DNA from: Caldatribacterium sp964426875
GTDB taxonomy: Bacteria; Atribacterota; Atribacteria; Atribacterales; Caldatribacteriaceae
Direction of reading: 5' to 3'
Assembly: GCA_964426875.1 (NCBI GenBank)
Contig: CAYRSB010000006.1
Location: 21,850-85,849 of the forward strand
Length of the DNA: 64,000 bases
Part shown: positions 34,293 through 42,619 of the stretch, one piece after another
Position numbering within the stretch: position 1 is the first letter of the stretch
How the letters are laid out: each line of letters begins with the position of its first letter
The notes under the pieces: model-generated
The model's input: only the letters and a program-made list of their open reading frames with translations
What the model was told of the DNA's origin: nothing
The model's database searches: none
Translations under genes and position numbers: made by a program

Positions 34293-35060
34293 TCAGAAAG
34301 CATTTTCTTCCATAGAATCCCTTAGAGGAAAAAGCTCAAAACCAATGGCTCCCTTATATTTTAATCTCTCTAATACCCGCATAACGTTGGAATAGTTTAT
34401 TTCCCCAGTACCTGGCTCGTGTCGCCCAGGAACGTCTGCAACATGAATGTGCCCAATCCAACCAATGTATCTGGTCATGGTATCAATAAGGTTTCCTTCC
34501 ATAATCTGCATGTGATAGACGTCGTACAGAATTTTTACATGCGATGACCCCACAGCCTCGACCACCTTGGCAGTCTCTTCGGTGTGACACAAAAAATACC
34601 CTGGATGATCCACACGGGTGTTGAGGGCTTCCAGAACAAGCACTATGTCCTCCTTCTCAGTTAAAGGAGCAAGCATCTTGAGCGTTTTGACCATATTCCC
34701 CGTCTTTTCCTCCACGCTGAGTTCATCATACCGTTTCAAAACCACACCATTTTCTCCCAGAGCGTTGGAATGTAATACCAGGGTACGACAACCAAGGGTT
34801 TTCGCCACAATCATCGATCCTTTTGTAAATGCAATATACTGTTCCTTTTCGGCATCATCAACTAAAGAAAATGCCTGATCCCCCGAGAAGGCCACCACCT
34901 GTAACCCATTGGCAACACATAATTCTTGAATCTTTCGAATATCCTTATCCTGCCAGGTCCAGAACTCAACACATTCAAATCCTGCCTCTTTCACCAATCG
35001 AAATCGTTCTTCAAAAGGAAATTCTGCGAAAATGGTTTCAATACATATCGCTTTTTGCAA
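34293..35060 (-). CDS. hydroxypyruvate isomerase-like TIM-barrel protein
   Basis: A 255-residue xylose isomerase-like barrel, start TTG 35060 five bases after GGGAGGGG. Motifs: CIETIFAEFPFEERF, VVAFSGD, LVLEALNTRVDHPGYFLCHTEE, VKILYDVYHMQI, GHIHVADVPGRHEPGTGEINY, FELFPLRDS. These match Hyi/OtnI-type isomerases, with metal ligands Glu, Asp, His and Glu in the usual places. Full length with no internal damage, although both neighbours are relics (SDR and iolG). It may act on an inositol or uronate intermediate, or on hydroxypyruvate or 2-keto-tetronate. Confidence 0.75.
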   Translation of the reverse strand: MQKAICIETIFAEFPFEERFRLVKEAGFECVEFWTWQDKDIRKIQELCVANGLQVVAFSGDQAFSLVDDAEKEQYIAFTKGSMIVAKTLGCRTLVLHSNALGENGVVLKRYDELSVEEKTGNMVKTLKMLAPLTEKEDIVLVLEALNTRVDHPGYFLCHTEETAKVVEAVGSSHVKILYDVYHMQIMEGNLIDTMTRYIGWIGHIHVADVPGRHEPGTGEINYSNVMRVLERLKYKGAIGFELFPLRDSMEENAF

Positions 35061-35112
35061 TGGTACCCCTCCCTCTCCTCAATCCATTCGTAACCGCCAT
35101 CGCCTGATTCTC

Positions 35113-35669
35113 CTATACTTCGGGAACCTCAACTGGTCTTCCCTCTCTGGCAGATTTATCTGCCGCCTGAGCAATGAGAACCGACTTGAGGCCATCAAGC
35201 CCGGTCACAGGAGGTTCTGTGTTGTTCTTGATGCTCTCAACAAAAGCACAAAGTTCAGCCACAAAGGCCTCTTTGTAGCGCTCAGTGAAAAACCAGAGGA
35301 ATTTCTCTCCGTAGGTTCCCGAAGCTGTGCAAACCATTGCCGTATTGGGACGGTCGTTCTCCACCATGACACACCCTTTTGAGCCATGCACTTCAGTTCT
35401 CTGATCATACCCATAAGGTGCCTGACAGCAGTTATCGATGACCCCCAGCATCCCATTCTTGAATTTCATGGTGGTGATGGTGGTATCGAAATCCCCAAAT
35501 CTTTGATCGACGGGTCAATACACACGGTGGCATACGCAAAGACCTCATCCACGTCGCTTTCAGCCAAATACCGGGCCATGTCGAAATCATGGATGGCCAT
35601 GTCAAAAAAGATTCCACCAGAGTTTTTGAGGTATTCCATAGACGGTGGTTGGGGATTCCGCACTCCCAC
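35113..35669 (-). pseudogene. truncated, frameshifted copy of myo-inositol 2-dehydrogenase
   Basis: One frame gives RNPQPPSMEYLKNSGGIFFD followed by MAIHDFDMARYL, the next (from 35469) gives DNCCQAPYGYDQRTEVHGSK to the natural C-terminus. Both match the intact iolG at 16006 closely. The first 150 or so residues, including the nucleotide-binding domain, are missing, and there is a frameshift near 35466. The missing end stops about 25 bases before a stem-loop at 35694. Confidence 0.88.
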
Positions 35670-35693
35670 CCCTTACTATCATGAGTCCCATAT

Positions 35694-35727
35694 GGGGATG
35701 GATGGTCCATCGTAACCATCCATCCCC
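35694..35727. terminator. stem-loop, terminator-like on the plus strand
   Basis: GGGGATGGATGGT pairs with ACCATCCATCCCC around an eight-base loop, followed by TATTTTA on the plus strand. It borders the truncated end of the iolG relic and could also mark a recombination or insertion edge. Confidence 0.5.
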
Positions 35728-35814
35728 TATTTTACCCTACTTTTTCCAGAGCTATCCGATCACCAGGTTTTTTTCTCCACCGAGATTCCTTTCGTCTCGG
35801 CAAGGACTTTGGGG

Positions 35815-36050
35815 TCATACCGGGAGAGGTGCCCATTTTTCGAGAGCCTCTTCAATACAAAAGGTAAGAATGGGATGGAGTCTTCCAGCGCATATGGATC
35901 CCTCAGGTGCAAAGCATTGTCTCAAGATCTTGAGGTGCTCAAAGGGGTACTTTCTCTTCCTCCCCCTCCTTTTGGAGTTTGGTTTTTCTTTGAGATCTAC
36001 CCCTTTCCCCTTGGGTATCTCTCTGTACCAACGCCGGCACCGGCAAGCCC
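35815..36050 (-). pseudogene. probable transposase remnant (integrase-core type N-terminal part)
   Basis: One minus frame reads KRRGRKRKYPFEHLKILRQC then FAPEGSICAGRLHPILTF and EEALEKW. The pattern R-G-R-x-x-K-Y-x-x-E-x-L-x-x-L followed by C/G-K/R-L-x-P-x-L is that of IS481/IS3-like DDE transposases just before the catalytic core. No core domain follows, and no inverted repeats are seen. Identification is tentative. Confidence 0.4.
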
Positions 36051-36100
36051 AGAGGGTAGTATATTTTTCATGGGCATTTTCCACTATCCAATGCGCAAGG

Positions 36101-36130
36101 TTGCAAAATGGAATAGGTCCATGGTACAAT
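36101..36130 (+). promoter_or_regulatory. promoter of rpsT
   Basis: TTGCAA (36101-36106), 18 bases, TACAAT (36125-36130), 37 bases before the rpsT ATG. Confidence 0.7.
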
Positions 36131-36167
36131 TGGCACCGTCGCATTTTGAAATTCGAGGGGTGGAACA

Positions 36168-36452
36168 ATGCCGAATACAAAATCAGCTTTAAAGAATTTA
36201 CGGAAGAGTGAGGAAAGGAGACTTCGGAACAAGGCGGTAAAATCCACTACAAAGACCTACATCAAGAAATTCCTGAAGTTTCTTGCAGAAGGCAAAGTGG
36301 AAGAGGCAAAGAGCTTCCTGAGCGAGGTCTACAGAAGAATCGATATGGCGGCCTCCAAAGGTGTCTTCCACAAAAACAAGGCAGCTCGCCTGAAATCACG
36401 GCTTGCCCAAAGGTTCAATCGGGTGACTTCTGGGGTTCCACAATCTCTGTGA
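36168..36452 (+). CDS. rpsT: 30S ribosomal protein S20
   Basis: A 94-residue, strongly basic all-helical protein: PNTKSALKNLRKSEERRLRN at the start, then KSTTKTYIKKF, AASKGVFHKNKAARLKSRLA. This is S20, which binds 16S rRNA in the body of the small subunit. GAGGGGTGG precedes the ATG. It converges on holA and the two coding regions overlap by 38 bases at their 3' ends, an arrangement that could cause transcript interference. Confidence 0.97.
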   Translation: MPNTKSALKNLRKSEERRLRNKAVKSTTKTYIKKFLKFLAEGKVEEAKSFLSEVYRRIDMAASKGVFHKNKAARLKSRLAQRFNRVTSGVPQSL

Positions 36453-37368
36453 TGAGAGAAAGCAAGAAAGCCTGGGAATCGACACTCTGAGTCTTGAGCA
36501 GCCTATCTGCCATTCGCAGGGCCTGAAAGACTCGAGGAATGTCAGATAGGCTAAAGTACGTTTGCATCCTCTGAACCTTTTGTATTTCAAAAGAGCTGAC
36601 CTCTCTTCCCTGCCAGAGGTCTTTTCGTTTTTCCCCCACGACGTAGAGCTGCAAAAGCAGGCGGAAACGCCGGGCAAGGTGGCTGAGGAAAAGGGTGGGA
36701 GGAAACTTCTTCTCCTCGAGAAGACGGTAGCCGTACTGCAGGGCTAAGGAAGTATTCCTCTCCCCCACCGCGTCAAGAAAGCGAAAGAGGAGCGTTCTCT
36801 CACTTTTCTCAAAGAATACCTCCACGTCCTCCTTCCTTATCCTCTCTCCACGCCTGAACCGTCTCAGGAAGGTCTCGATGTCCGTTTCCTGGAGTTCGTA
36901 CTCCTCAAGAAGGCGAAAAAGACGCACCCTGGCTCTATCCTCAAGGGAAAGACCCAGGCTCTCGAGTCTTCTTTTCAGGAATTGTTCAAAGACTCCCTCT
37001 TCTTTGAGAACAATCCAGGGAAACCTCCGCCAGTCGCTTCGCGTCAGCTCTTCCTCGGGCAGGAAAAAGAAGAAGGCCGAAGGGTAGGATGGCGATTCCC
37101 GAGCAATTGCCAGGGCCAGATTCTCATCGATACCCTCGAGAAAAACGACCTCTCTCTCTGGGAAGAGAGCGGGTAAGAGGAGTTCTCTCTTTTTCTCCTC
37201 CCACTCCTCTCGATTGCGAACCCGGGAAAATCGGGAGGTAGAGACCTTCTCGAGAATCTGAGGAATGCACCACTCCTCGAAGTGGGCCCGATTAACCCGG
37301 CGTTCAAGAACCAGGAAAGAGTCCTTTTCCTTCTCTCTCAGCCACTCCTCAAAGCTTTTTCTTCCCAA
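36415..37368 (-). CDS. holA: DNA polymerase III delta subunit
   Basis: A 317-residue clamp-loader delta subunit. The N-terminal half is a degenerate AAA+ module without a P-loop (FSRVRNREEWEEKKRELLLP, PSAFFFFLPEEE), and the C-terminal half is the collar domain (ERTLLFRFLDAVGERNTSLALQYGYRLL, FLSHLARRFRLLLQLY, MADRLLKTQSVDSQAFLLSLI). In most bacteria holA lies between comEC and rpsT, exactly as here, which supports the call. It overlaps the comEC stop by 20 bases. Confidence 0.93.
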   Translation of the reverse strand: MGRKSFEEWLREKEKDSFLVLERRVNRAHFEEWCIPQILEKVSTSRFSRVRNREEWEEKKRELLLPALFPEREVVFLEGIDENLALAIARESPSYPSAFFFFLPEEELTRSDWRRFPWIVLKEEGVFEQFLKRRLESLGLSLEDRARVRLFRLLEEYELQETDIETFLRRFRRGERIRKEDVEVFFEKSERTLLFRFLDAVGERNTSLALQYGYRLLEEKKFPPTLFLSHLARRFRLLLQLYVVGEKRKDLWQGREVSSFEIQKVQRMQTYFSLSDIPRVFQALRMADRLLKTQSVDSQAFLLSLITEIVEPQKSPD

Positions 37369-39634
37369 TTTTCCTTATCCTCCCTCGTCCCATAAAAGAA
37401 TGGTACTCTATCGCTCCATCCTCCCGGGTGATAAAGTACGGTATACCGAGTTCCTCAAGAACCTCTATCGTGCGACTATCGGGGTGTCCGTAAGGATTCT
37501 CCCCCACCGATATGATAGCCCAACGGCAACAAGAGAGGGAAAGAAGTCTGCGCAGAGATTTACTGTAACTCCCGTGGTGGGGGAGCACAACGACATCAGC
37601 CTCAAGGAACCGAAAATTGTGAGGGGCAAGATACAAAAAAATATCCTCCACATCTCCCAGGATGAGCACCCGGCCCCAGGGAGTGTGCAGGCGATACACG
37701 GCAGCCGGTCCCTGGACATCCCGGACGGAAAGAACTTCAAGGAAGACATTATCGAAAAGGCGTAGATGTTCAAAGGAAGAAAAATGCTCGGGGAGGAAAA
37801 GGGAGGCCTCGGGAAAGGCCACACGTATGTGCCCTACTCCTCCTGCATGGTCCTTATGCCCATGGGTGAGAAAAATTCCCAAGAGATTGGAAACTCTCTT
37901 GGAGCGGAGAGAGGGCACAAGGATACTTGAAGCCACGTTGCCATACCCCCGGATGATGCCCCCCGTGTCGATGAGAATTCCGGAATTCCCATCAAAAAGG
38001 CCACAAGCAAGACCTTGGCCGACGTCGAAAACAACAAAGCTCTCCTCAGGAAACCACAAAGCTCCAAAGAGCACACCCCAGAGGAGGGAGAATGCTGCCA
38101 GAATGAGGAAAATCTTTTTTCTGGTGGAAAACCCCAAAAACACAAGAACGACCACACTCCATGCCACCATGCCCCACAGGATGTTCCGCCCCACGGAGAA
38201 ATCGAAAACCACATGCGGTACAAACTTCCCAAGGAGTTCCGAGAACCCAAGAAGAAGGGAAAGAAGCCTTTGGAGGCAAAAGACGAGAACCAGGCGGCCG
38301 AGGGCAAAAACTCCCAAAAGGGGGCTCAGAAGAGCAAGAAAGAGAACCCCTTCTACCAGGGGAGGCAAAAGAAAGTTACCCAAAAAGACTAAAGAGGAGA
38401 GAGTCAGCCTGTTCCCCACCAGGAAGGGGAAGCTTACAAGGAGGACTCCACCGGTGACAAGAAAGACACTCCCAAAGTACCGGAGGATTAGGACCGACCA
38501 CCCCTGGCTTCCTCTTTGTAGATGTAGAAAGCGTTCAAGGAACCAAGAGGAAACAATGACCCCGACGGTGGAAGCAAAAGAGAGCTGGACTCCGGGAGCA
38601 AAAACAATCTCCGGTTGCAGGAGAAACATGAGGAAAAAGGTACTCAGAAGGATCCCCATGGTGGTGACGACCCGTCCCATCCTCCGACTGAGAAAGAAAA
38701 GGCTCATCATGATCCATGCCCGGAAGGCAGAGGGTACAAAACTACAGAAGGCAAGGTAGAGAAAGGTAAAGGGGGGTGTCACCCAGGGCATAACCCGCCG
38801 GGGCAAAAAGCGGCGCAGGGCCAACCAGAGCGTACCCCCCAGGAGGGCCATGTGGAACCCGGAGACGCAGAAGAGATGGTACACCCCCATTTCCTGGAAG
38901 ACTCTGGCCCTTTCCGGGAAGTTCCCTTCCTTGAGGCCTAAAAACACGGCACTGAAAAGAGGAGCATACATCTCCCCCAGTTCCACGGCAAAACGCTCAA
39001 GAAAGGCCCTCCTTTTCTCCCAGACCCACCGCAGAAAAAGAAACCAGAGATTCCGAGAAGAAAGGGGCGCTATCTCTTTAACCTCGAGGTACCCGAAAAC
39101 CCTCTTCCGAAAGTAGTGAACTCGCAGGTCTCGCCCTCCAGGATTGGCACAGGAAGCAAAACTCCTGAAAGTCCCAGAAACTCTCACCCTTCGGTACACG
39201 AGTGGCCGAAGCAAAGGAGCACTCCCACGCAGAGAGAGAGTGGGAGAATACAACCAAAAGCCACCCAGACGGGAGAGGTACATTCTGCCATCCTGTTCCA
39301 TCAGGTAACCCTCAAGAGTAATACGCTCGCCTTCCCTCTCCCGGAAAAACTCCCAGGGCAGGACAAAGCCCAGGGCAAAAAACAAGGCCCCGAAAACACC
39401 CCAGCAAGCGAGGAAAAAGAGAAAGAAGACTCGGGAATGGAAAAAGAGAATCTGGGACACAATGAGAGCCACAAAAAGGAGAAAAAGCAGGAAAAAAGAG
39501 GGTAAAAAACACTCTCCCAAAAGGAAGCCAAAAATCGTACTCAAAACTACCCAGAAAAGGGGGTATCGCCAGAAAGAAAAAAGGGGAGGGACATCCTCCC
39601 TCCCCCAGGCCTTCCTATACGACGAGGTGTTCAA
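37349..39634 (-). CDS. comEC: ComEC/Rec2-type DNA uptake protein
   Basis: About 760 residues: a membrane N-terminal part, a competence channel domain (FSAVFLGLKEGNFP, YHLFCVSGFHMALLGG, PSAFRAWIMM) and a C-terminal metallo-beta-lactamase-like nuclease domain (FDVGQGLACGLFDGNSGILIDTGG, LTHGHKDHAGG, ILGDVED, LPHHGSYSKS). It carries single-stranded DNA across the inner membrane during natural transformation. The start is unclear: there is no good ATG or GTG in frame, and I give TTG 39634, which overlaps the end of the phosphofructokinase gene. A strong GGGAGGGAGG lies at about 39592-39601, but the ATG behind it is in another frame. Confidence 0.85.
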   Translation of the reverse strand: MNTSSYRKAWGREDVPPLFSFWRYPLFWVVLSTIFGFLLGECFLPSFFLLFLLFVALIVSQILFFHSRVFFLFFLACWGVFGALFFALGFVLPWEFFREREGERITLEGYLMEQDGRMYLSRLGGFWLYSPTLSLRGSAPLLRPLVYRRVRVSGTFRSFASCANPGGRDLRVHYFRKRVFGYLEVKEIAPLSSRNLWFLFLRWVWEKRRAFLERFAVELGEMYAPLFSAVFLGLKEGNFPERARVFQEMGVYHLFCVSGFHMALLGGTLWLALRRFLPRRVMPWVTPPFTFLYLAFCSFVPSAFRAWIMMSLFFLSRRMGRVVTTMGILLSTFFLMFLLQPEIVFAPGVQLSFASTVGVIVSSWFLERFLHLQRGSQGWSVLILRYFGSVFLVTGGVLLVSFPFLVGNRLTLSSLVFLGNFLLPPLVEGVLFLALLSPLLGVFALGRLVLVFCLQRLLSLLLGFSELLGKFVPHVVFDFSVGRNILWGMVAWSVVVLVFLGFSTRKKIFLILAAFSLLWGVLFGALWFPEESFVVFDVGQGLACGLFDGNSGILIDTGGIIRGYGNVASSILVPSLRSKRVSNLLGIFLTHGHKDHAGGVGHIRVAFPEASLFLPEHFSSFEHLRLFDNVFLEVLSVRDVQGPAAVYRLHTPWGRVLILGDVEDIFLYLAPHNFRFLEADVVVLPHHGSYSKSLRRLLSLSCCRWAIISVGENPYGHPDSRTIEVLEELGIPYFITREDGAIEYHSFMGRGRIRKIGKKKL

Positions 39635-40910
39635 ACCGCTTTCGGAAAGCCTCCACATCCATGTTGGCAGCTTTCGCCATGGCAGCAACCAGCTCCGGAT
39701 TCTCGAAGTCCTCTTTTTCCAGGCGAACCATGTAGGAGCGGGCCACCTGATAGGCATAGGAATTCACGTCCACGGTGCGAACTCGAGTACGGCCGGTCTT
39801 GGGGTCCATGATTTCGTCGAAGGGGATAGGATTGAGTTTGCCATCGAGGATGCTGATCATGGCTCCCTTTTCCTTCATCTCCTGACTGTAATCACCACTC
39901 AGAAGGTAGTGCACCGCTCCGTACCCGAGGTCCCAGGTGTACTCGATGTCAAAGGGAATCGGAGGAGCACAGCGCAATTCATACCCCACATCCTTGGTGA
40001 TAATGGTAATCTTCTTGCCCCGCTCTGCAAATCTCCGGGTGATCTCATTTTTCAGAAGCTCCCCAAGGGGAACCTCGGCAAGATGCACATGCCCGTGCGG
40101 GTCGCGAGGAAGGGCTTTGCCAAGGATTTGCTCTATCTCCTCCACATCGCCGAATTTCAGGGCAATTCCCTCCGCAACAACCGCAATACCGTCATCCCTG
40201 CCCAGGGCTTTCCGCTTGATCATGGCTGCTTCGATGACGTCACAGACATCTTCCACCCGGATTTTCTGATCGCCGAATTCCTCGGGAATAATAGTCAGGG
40301 CCGCTCCCGCTGCCTTCCCTGTTCCCAGGGCCAGATGCCCGGCATAACGACCCATAATGACCACGAAATACCAGCGTCCAGTAGTTTTAGAGTCCTCCAT
40401 GAGGTTTCTCAGGATGCCCGTGGCCACTTCGCGAGCCGTCTGGAAGCCGAAGGTAGGCATACCGCCAGGGAGAGGAAGGTCGTTGTCGATGGTCTTAGGC
40501 ACATGGGCCACATAAAGAGTACCCTGCATCGCCCGGGCCACGATGCTCGCGCTGAAGGCAGTATCATCTCCACCGATGGTGACGAGGTATCCCACGTTGA
40601 GTTTCTCCATCACGTTCTTGACACTCTGCACTTTGGCCTCATCTATGGTTCCACCCTTGACCAGGCTGTCTCGAGCGGTACGAAGAATCGACCCACCCTC
40701 AAGGTGAATCTGAGCAACACAGGAAGCCTCAAGGGGGACAGCATGTACCGAGGGGTCGAAAGAGGAGCTCGAGATCCACCGAAATCCGTCGTAAATACCG
40801 ACGACCTCAAGTCCTCTCCGGATGGCTGCAAGAGTTACCGAGCCGATGACGCCATTGATGCCAGGTGCAGGACCTCCTCCCACGAGAATGGCCAGACGCT
40901 TCTGGTTCAT
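39615..40910 (-). CDS. pfp: pyrophosphate-dependent 6-phosphofructokinase
   Basis: A 431-residue phosphofructokinase. GGDD at 113-116 and PKTIDND at 138-144 are the two signatures of PPi-dependent enzymes: ATP enzymes have GGDGS and usually PGTIDND at these sites. Further motifs are MGRYAGHLAL, KIRVEDV, AEGIAL, ELRCAPPIPFD. It makes fructose 1,6-bisphosphate using PPi and is reversible. It precedes comEC on the minus strand and has a good ribosome site (GGGAGGATG). The cofactor call rests on the two motif residues. Confidence 0.9.
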   Translation of the reverse strand: MNQKRLAILVGGGPAPGINGVIGSVTLAAIRRGLEVVGIYDGFRWISSSSFDPSVHAVPLEASCVAQIHLEGGSILRTARDSLVKGGTIDEAKVQSVKNVMEKLNVGYLVTIGGDDTAFSASIVARAMQGTLYVAHVPKTIDNDLPLPGGMPTFGFQTAREVATGILRNLMEDSKTTGRWYFVVIMGRYAGHLALGTGKAAGAALTIIPEEFGDQKIRVEDVCDVIEAAMIKRKALGRDDGIAVVAEGIALKFGDVEEIEQILGKALPRDPHGHVHLAEVPLGELLKNEITRRFAERGKKITIITKDVGYELRCAPPIPFDIEYTWDLGYGAVHYLLSGDYSQEMKEKGAMISILDGKLNPIPFDEIMDPKTGRTRVRTVDVNSYAYQVARSYMVRLEKEDFENPELVAAMAKAANMDVEAFRKRFEHLVV

Positions 40911-41042
40911 CCCACATCCTCCCTTTTCCTCACAAAATACCTCAGAGAAAGATAACAGAAAAACCCAGAGTGGTCAACGTCCCGCACAAGAAGAAAAACA
41001 AGGTGGTTTACCGCTGCTCCTCGCCGAGGGACACAAAAACGG

Positions 41043-41071
41043 TTGACCTTCCCGGAGAGCTGTTGTATAAT
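41043..41071 (+). promoter_or_regulatory. promoter of tRNA-Val(CAC)
   Basis: TTGACC (41043-41048), 17 bases, TATAAT (41066-41071), 12 bases before the tRNA. Confidence 0.85.
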
Positions 41072-41082
41072 CCTTCCGGGTT

Positions 41083-41157
41083 GCGCGGTTAACTCAGCGG
41101 AAGAGTGCCATCCTCACACGGTGGAAGTCGCTGGTTCGAATCCAGCACCGCGCACCA
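41083..41157 (+). tRNA. tRNA-Val (anticodon CAC)
   Basis: The cloverleaf folds fully: acceptor GCGCGGT/ACCGCGC, D stem ACTC/GAGT, anticodon stem CCATC/GGTGG with loop CTCACAC, T arm GCTGG-TTCGAAT-CCAGC, discriminator A and encoded CCA. Anticodon CAC reads GUG. It is a single-gene unit in the plus orientation. Confidence 0.95.
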
Positions 41158-41165
41158 TTTCTATT

Positions 41166-41345
41166 TCAGGGACTTTCTCGCTTCTCCTTTTCCAGTCGCT
41201 CAATTTCGGCATCGATGAAAGCCCGCACCGCCTTAAGCATTTCCACCCGTGCCCGGGAAAGGTGCTGTCGTGCCTCCTCGCTCAAAAAGGGGCTGAGAAC
41301 CTTGCTGAGCGGACCAAAGAGGAACTCCTCCAGAATGTCCTTCAT
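41166..41345 (-). CDS. small hypothetical protein, helical
   Basis: ATG 41345 follows GAGGAAG at seven bases; 59 residues, MKDILEEFLFGPLSKVLSPF... ending in a charged Glu/Lys/Arg tail (about 35-59, EIERLEKEKRE). It is probably two helices, one amphipathic. It is the last gene after a flavodoxin-like gene (24 bases). I do not recognise a family. Confidence 0.55.
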   Translation of the reverse strand: MKDILEEFLFGPLSKVLSPFLSEEARQHLSRARVEMLKAVRAFIDAEIERLEKEKRESP

Positions 41346-41369
41346 GGTCTCTCTTCCTCTCTCCACTCT

Positions 41370-41783
41370 TCATCCCCCCTTCACATGCCGGGCAATGAGA
41401 CCCTGAGCTTCTTTCTCGCCTCGCACCGCCTCAAAATCCACCACAAAGGCTCCCACCTTCTCCATCTGGGCCATAAGTCTCTTCAGGGCCTTATCCGTTC
41501 CAAAAAGGGAAGGACACACGTAGGCCACGGAGCGTTTTCCTTCCATACCCAGAGCACTGCTTAAGAAATTGGCTACCTCTCTGGAAATCTGCCCACCGAA
41601 GGTGCTCGCCACCTGGGAACCCACGAGAACAAGATCAAAGGGACGGAAGTTCACCGGAGAGGTGGTGTTCTCGACCTCGATGGATTTCACCGAGCACCCT
41701 GCCTTCTCGCAGAGCTCCATCATGTACTTCGTGACCGCCACAAGCCTTCTATCCTTCGCCGTATACACGAAGGCAACCCGCAA
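41370..41783 (-). CDS. flavodoxin-like protein
   Basis: A 137-residue Rossmann-like protein: MRVAFVYTAKDRRLVAVTKYM at the start corresponds to the FMN phosphate loop region but lacks the classic T/S-x-T-G-x-T, followed by FDLVLVGSQVASTFGGQIS and VAYVCPSLFGTDKALKRL. It looks like a flavodoxin-domain protein of the heme/menaquinone-associated type. Start is TTG 41783, eight bases after GAGGTGA. Located between prmA and a small gene of unknown function; FMN binding is not certain. Confidence 0.6.
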   Translation of the reverse strand: MRVAFVYTAKDRRLVAVTKYMMELCEKAGCSVKSIEVENTTSPVNFRPFDLVLVGSQVASTFGGQISREVANFLSSALGMEGKRSVAYVCPSLFGTDKALKRLMAQMEKVGAFVVDFEAVRGEKEAQGLIARHVKGG

Positions 41784-41791
41784 GGATTACT

Positions 41792-42619
41792 TCACCTCAC
41801 TTTGGTGTTATCATAGCACACCCTTCGGGAATAGACCACCGTCACCCAAAAAGCCTCCTCATGCACTTCAAGAAGAGAGAGTCCGCACAGGATCGCTCGC
41901 TCAGAAAGAGGAGGAAAATCCTTACTTTCAATTCCCGAGAGGATGAGATATCCTCCCTCTTCAAGCAAGCCGACAAGGTCTTCAAGGTGCGTAAGGTGGA
42001 AGTACGCGCTCACGTTGGCCACGATGCAGTCAAAGCGCTCCCGGATTGCACCGATGTGGCCAAGGAGAAGGTGCACCTCCCCAAGGGGAACGCCGTTCAA
42101 GGAGGCGTTACGCCGAAATTCCTCAATGGCTAAGGGATCGTAGTCTACAGCCCACAGAGGATGAGCCTTCATCTTCCAGGCCAAGAAGGTGAGGATGCCC
42201 GAACCAGTCCCAACGTCAAGGAAGGCCATACCCTCTTTGAGGTATTTCCGAATCATGCGCAGGCACCACAGAGTCGTGGGATGGTGCCCTGTCCCGAAGG
42301 CAAAAGCCGGGTAGATGACAAGATCGAAGGGGGCACGTGTCCTCCTCTCCCAGGGAGGCCGAATGCTCACGTCCTCCGTAACCCACAGGATACCAAAACC
42401 CTTTCGCCACTCCTCTTCCCAGTCTCCCTCTCCCTCTTCCTCCTGGGCCCACTCCCTGACAAGCCCCGGGGGAGGCGGAGGGAAAGGACGCAAGGCATAG
42501 GCCACAACGGTCTCTTCATCAACCTCCCACAGGCCCCGAATATCTTCTCCAGAAACCCAAAGAAGAAACGCCTCCCGGTCCTTTGGACGAGCGGTGAGCT
42601 TAAACCACTTCCCGGGCAT
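41792..42619 (-). CDS. prmA: ribosomal protein L11 methyltransferase
   Basis: ATG 42619 with GGGAGGG five bases upstream gives 275 residues; the longer frame is a shadow of the upstream gene. SAM site: FLDVGTGSGILTFLAWK; family motif FAFGTGHHPTT (normally FGTGxHxTT) and IVANVSAYFH (normally NILA). PrmA trimethylates L11. Some divergence at the second motif leaves room for another PrmA-like protein methyltransferase. It overlaps the preceding methyltransferase gene by 20 bases. Confidence 0.8.
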   Translation of the reverse strand: MPGKWFKLTARPKDREAFLLWVSGEDIRGLWEVDEETVVAYALRPFPPPPPGLVREWAQEEEGEGDWEEEWRKGFGILWVTEDVSIRPPWERRTRAPFDLVIYPAFAFGTGHHPTTLWCLRMIRKYLKEGMAFLDVGTGSGILTFLAWKMKAHPLWAVDYDPLAIEEFRRNASLNGVPLGEVHLLLGHIGAIRERFDCIVANVSAYFHLTHLEDLVGLLEEGGYLILSGIESKDFPPLSERAILCGLSLLEVHEEAFWVTVVYSRRVCYDNTKVR

